From assembly GCA_021791455.1 (NCBI GenBank), contig JAJYWM010000073.1:1-6561 (forward strand): a stretch of DNA of 6,561 bases, read 5' to 3'. Under the pieces are notes generated by a model. It worked only from the letters and a program-made list of their open reading frames with translations, was not told the DNA's origin and made no database searches. Shown here in pieces: positions 5,308 through 6,561 of the stretch (within the stretch, counting starts at the first letter, position 1; every line of letters starts with the position of its first letter). This DNA is from a bacterium. GTDB lineage: Bacteria > Chloroflexota > Dormibacteria > UBA8260 > Bog-877. The translations under genes were made by a program, and so were the position numbers.

Positions 5308-6261
5308 ATGATCAAAGGGACGCACCTGGCGGGAGCGGTGGCAGCGGCGGCGGGGGTCCTGGCTTTGGCGGGATGCGGAGCGGCCCAGGCGGGTCACCGT
5401 CCGCTCGCCGCCGAGTTGCTGAGTTCCGCCAACAACACGGCGCTTTCCACGAGCTTTAAAGCCCAGTTCCAAGGGACCGCGAAGCTCACCATGTCGGGGC
5501 TCAGCGGCCTGCCCGCGACCACCATGCAGCAGCTGCAGACAGCTCAGGGCCAGCTGAACTCCTCGACCCTAACCGGGACTCTGGACTTCGAGAACCCCAC
5601 CAACTTCGAGGTGAGTTACAGCTTTCCCCCCTTCCTCACATCCCAACTTGATGTGCTCGAGGTGAACGGCGTCGGATATGCCAGCCTGAACGGCACCACC
5701 TGGTACCAGCTCGCCGCTTCGACCGCCACGTCCGGTGGGCTGTCGGCGCAGGCGGCCAACCTTCCCAACGAGCTCAAGGCCCTTGGGACCGAGGCCAAGG
5801 GGGCGGCGACCGTATCGTCCTTGCCCAACACCACAGTGGATGGGGTCGCCGTCACCCACGTGAGGGCCACGATCTCGGGCAGCGGCCTGGACAAGATCTT
5901 CACCGGCGCTCTGGACCAGTTCGCAAAGTCCGGTTCCGGTTCCTCGGCCGGCGGGGCTATGGCGGCTCTGGCGCAGTTGGTCAACTTCAATCCCGCCCAG
6001 GCAGACTCCTACATTTCTGTTGGCACCAAGCTGCCGGTGCGTGAGTCGGCCTCCGGCTCCATGAGCTTCAACCTGGCGGCCCTCTCCCTGCTCGGAGCGG
6101 GGCAGCTGCCCAAGGTGCAGGGGGTGCTCTCCCTAAGCTTCACATCGACCATCAACTTTTCCGACTACGGCCACCATTTCGCGATCAGCAAGCCTGCCGA
6201 CATCGCTCCTGGGGCACTCCCGCAGCCGTCCTCGGCCGCTTCTGTCACCGGTCTGTTCTAA
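5308..6261 (+). CDS. Secreted lipoprotein, LppX/LprG-like fold (tentative)
   Basis: The 317-residue product starts with a lipoprotein signal peptide: Lys3, a hydrophobic stretch (about 7-22) and the lipobox LAGC with lipidated Cys23. The mature protein would be anchored on the outer face of the cytoplasmic membrane. The body alternates beta-strand-like segments and Ser/Thr-rich linkers: LDFENPTNFEVSYSF (92-106), LEVNGVGYASLNGTTWYQL (117-135), LPNTTVDGVAVTHVRATI (172-189), SYISVGTKLPVRESASG (234-250) and TINFSDYGHHFAISKPADI (281-299). This order resembles the half-barrel lipoproteins of the LppX/LprA/LprF/LprG and LolA-like type that carry lipids. A Gly/Ser/Ala linker occupies about 208-220. 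The substrate is unknown. The gene has its own apparent leaderless promoter and its stop overlaps the convergent gatD-like stop. Confidence 0.75.
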   Translation: MIKGTHLAGAVAAAAGVLALAGCGAAQAGHRPLAAELLSSANNTALSTSFKAQFQGTAKLTMSGLSGLPATTMQQLQTAQGQLNSSTLTGTLDFENPTNFEVSYSFPPFLTSQLDVLEVNGVGYASLNGTTWYQLAASTATSGGLSAQAANLPNELKALGTEAKGAATVSSLPNTTVDGVAVTHVRATISGSGLDKIFTGALDQFAKSGSGSSAGGAMAALAQLVNFNPAQADSYISVGTKLPVRESASGSMSFNLAALSLLGAGQLPKVQGVLSLSFTSTINFSDYGHHFAISKPADIAPGALPQPSSAASVTGLF

Positions 6262-6561
6262 GGGGCAAGCCCCCTTCCCAGGAGGCGCCAGCGAGAGGAG
6301 CGTCTGGGGCTTGGGGTAAGGTTGAGCGCCTCAGCCCGGGCCAGGGTCTCAAGGTGGTCATCGAGAGGTGCCAGCTCGAGGTGGCGGGCAGCGGCCCCGA
6401 GCCACCAGTCGCAGATGCTGGGGTTCTTGGGCAGTAGGGGGCCGTGCAGGTAGGTCCCGATCACGGTATCCTGCCAAGCTCCCTCCAGGCCGGTCTGGCC
6501 GTCGTTGCCGCCCCCTCTCACCACCCGCCCCAGGGCCCTCAGCTCCCCATGCAGGACGGTC
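6258..6561 (-). CDS. gatD: GatD-like glutamine amidotransferase, C-terminal part (truncated by window edge)
   Basis: The minus-strand frame is open from the right edge to a TAG at 6260-6258, giving about 100 residues. GRVVRGGGNDGQTGLEG followed by VIGTYLHGPLLPKNP is the signature C-terminus of GatD, the CobB/CobQ-type class I glutaminase. The His in YLHGP is the catalytic histidine of the Cys-His pair; the nucleophilic Cys lies outside the window. GatD supplies ammonia to MurT, which amidates the D-isoglutamate of lipid II during peptidoglycan synthesis in the cytoplasm. murT is normally adjacent and upstream, so it is expected to the right of 6561. The last 15-20 residues (PSPRRSSRWRLLGRGLAP) are a basic tail that I do not associate with the family core. 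A GTG at 6524 is internal, not the start. Confidence 0.85.
   Translation of the reverse strand, partial: TVLHGELRALGRVVRGGGNDGQTGLEGAWQDTVIGTYLHGPLLPKNPSICDWWLGAAARHLELAPLDDHLETLARAEALNLTPSPRRSSRWRLLGRGLAP
6260..6276. terminator. Hairpin at overlapping convergent stops
   Basis: AAGGGG (6260-6265) and CCCCTT (6271-6276) form a perfect 6-bp stem with a 5-nt loop. It begins within the lipoprotein TAA and lies inside the 3' end of the gatD-like gene. No U-tract follows on either strand. It may act as a U-less bidirectional terminator; there is no non-coding space here for a larger one. Confidence 0.3.

Noticed and set aside
3735..5459. Further long plus-strand frames opposite ppk1 (about 256 and 270 codons)
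   Set aside because: Same cause: antisense shadows of an intact, motif-complete ppk1. The second also runs through the intergenic region into the lipoprotein gene in the wrong frame.
5251..5472. Minus-strand 73-codon frame overlapping the lipoprotein signal peptide and the ppk1 upstream region
   Set aside because: It is antisense to a clear lipoprotein signal peptide, has no family resemblance and would occupy the divergent promoter region.
1..6561. Mobile element, CRISPR, defence island or prophage content
   Set aside because: There is no transposase, integrase, phage or nuclease-like protein, no regularly spaced repeats and no tRNA. All complete genes are conserved cellular functions with uniform composition.

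Overview
The window looks like chromosomal DNA from a high-GC actinobacterium (Actinomycetota) or a close relative. The evidence is the gene content: a CvpA-trypsin fusion protease of the MarP type, an F420-type split-barrel flavoprotein, a GatD-like amidotransferase and an LppX/LprG-like lipoprotein. GTG/TTG starts and promoter-like sequences that place transcription directly at the ATG (leaderless mRNA) fit the same picture. Genus cannot be resolved from the sequence.

Layout, left to right. Bases 1-35 hold the first codons of a leftward gene that leaves the window. Its promoter is an AT-rich tandem-palindrome operator at 36-71. Bases 81-1259 (minus) encode a MarP-like periplasmic serine protease. 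After a divergent intergenic region of about 120 bp comes an unrecognised four-helix membrane protein on the plus strand (about 1380-1862). It converges on a leftward three-gene operon read in the order ppk1 (5198-3006), PPOX/F420-type flavoprotein (3005-2595), rpiA (2598-1882). These junctions have zero or -4 bp spacing, and all three genes use non-ATG starts. A 109-bp divergent intergenic region separates ppk1 from a plus-strand lipoprotein gene (5308-6261). The stop codon of that gene overlaps the stop of a leftward gatD-like gene truncated by the right window edge (6258-6561).

Functionally, two themes can be read. The outer genes concern the cell envelope: an acid/oxidative-stress protease (MarP), peptidoglycan glutamate amidation (GatD, whose partner MurT is expected to the right of the window) and a surface lipoprotein of the lipid-carrier type. 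The central operon is metabolic: polyphosphate synthesis, a deazaflavin/flavin oxidoreductase, and the pentose-phosphate isomerase. I see no mobile element, CRISPR array, tRNA/rRNA or obvious defence system. The genes are mostly conserved housekeeping or stress genes. The least explained items are the left-edge operator, the four-helix membrane protein and the unusual grouping of the central operon.
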